Shown here: one piece after another, positions 63,864-64,000 of the stretch | How the letters are laid out: each line of letters opens with the position of its first letter | How positions within the stretch are numbered: position 1 is the stretch's first letter | Source: Osedax frankpressi | Taxonomy: Eukaryota > Annelida > Polychaeta > Sabellida > Siboglinidae | Direction of reading: 5' to 3' | Length of the DNA: 64,000 nucleotides | NCBI GenBank assembly: GCA_964035775.1 | Contig: OZ038316.1 | Coordinates: 32,038,969 to 32,102,968 of the forward strand | Program-made: the position numbers and the translations under genes | The notes under the pieces: generated by a model | The model's database searches: none | What the model was told of the DNA's origin: nothing | What the model saw: only the letters and a program-made list of their open reading frames with translations

Positions 63864-64000
63864 TTTAATAATAATAAGAATAAGACTAATAATAATGATA
63901 TTAATTATACAAATAAAAATAATACAAATAATAGTAATGTTAATAATAATAATAATAATAATAACAACAACAACACAAACAACAAATACAACAACATCAA
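63455..64000. repeat. (AAT)n-rich region to the right edge
   Basis: AATAAT runs with AAC and AGT variants. A block of about 110 bp (AATAATAGTAATAATAATTA with following TTATTATAAT) recurs at about 63640 and 63740, so segments are duplicated. It ends in ACAACAACA at the window edge. Confidence 0.93.

Overview
This is eukaryotic nuclear DNA, very AT-rich (I estimate roughly three quarters or more A+T) and full of (TA)n tracts, tandem arrays and short inverted-repeat transposons. Spliced genes for an insulin-receptor-substrate (chico-type) adaptor, a nodal-modulator homologue and a CoA-pathway decarboxylase fit an arthropod, most likely an insect. I cannot name the species or order. Coding exons are small islands, some much richer in GC than the surrounding DNA, and most had to be assembled by matching splice phases rather than read as long ORFs.

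Left part (1-17.9 kb): the 5' end of a NOMO homologue lies on the minus strand (exon 1 at 2427-2308, exon 2 at 1545-1309; the rest lies off the left edge). A 21-bp minisatellite sits directly inside its second intron. A telomere-like minisatellite (3.7-4.0 kb), a nearly perfect 12-bp satellite (6.25-8.36 kb) and AAT, CA and TA arrays follow. A three-exon plus-strand gene (10887-12223) encodes a secreted or membrane LRR protein with signal peptide, LRR C-cap and one transmembrane helix.

Middle (17.9-34.6 kb): PPCDC (phosphopantothenoylcysteine decarboxylase) on plus, six exons 18256-24001, converges tail to tail with an IRS/chico homologue on minus (24474 up to 29620, possibly 34608). Their stop codons are 472 bp apart. 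The IRS gene has an IRS-type PTB domain split over two exons, a 2.2-kb exon full of tyrosine motifs and three small C-terminal exons each carrying a phosphotyrosine-type motif. No PH domain was found. A decayed LINE lies in its large 5' intron, in the same orientation.

Right part (34.6-64 kb): mostly non-genic. It holds an 11-bp satellite with higher-order structure (40.1-42.4 kb), two long inverted repeats (44.0-44.7 and 51.85-52.55 kb), a 200-N gap, a dense cluster of two MITE families (49-61 kb), an isolated Tudor-like C-terminal exon on minus (58263-58115) and AAT repeats at the right end. Recurrent palindromic GTAC-rich clusters are scattered through the whole window.
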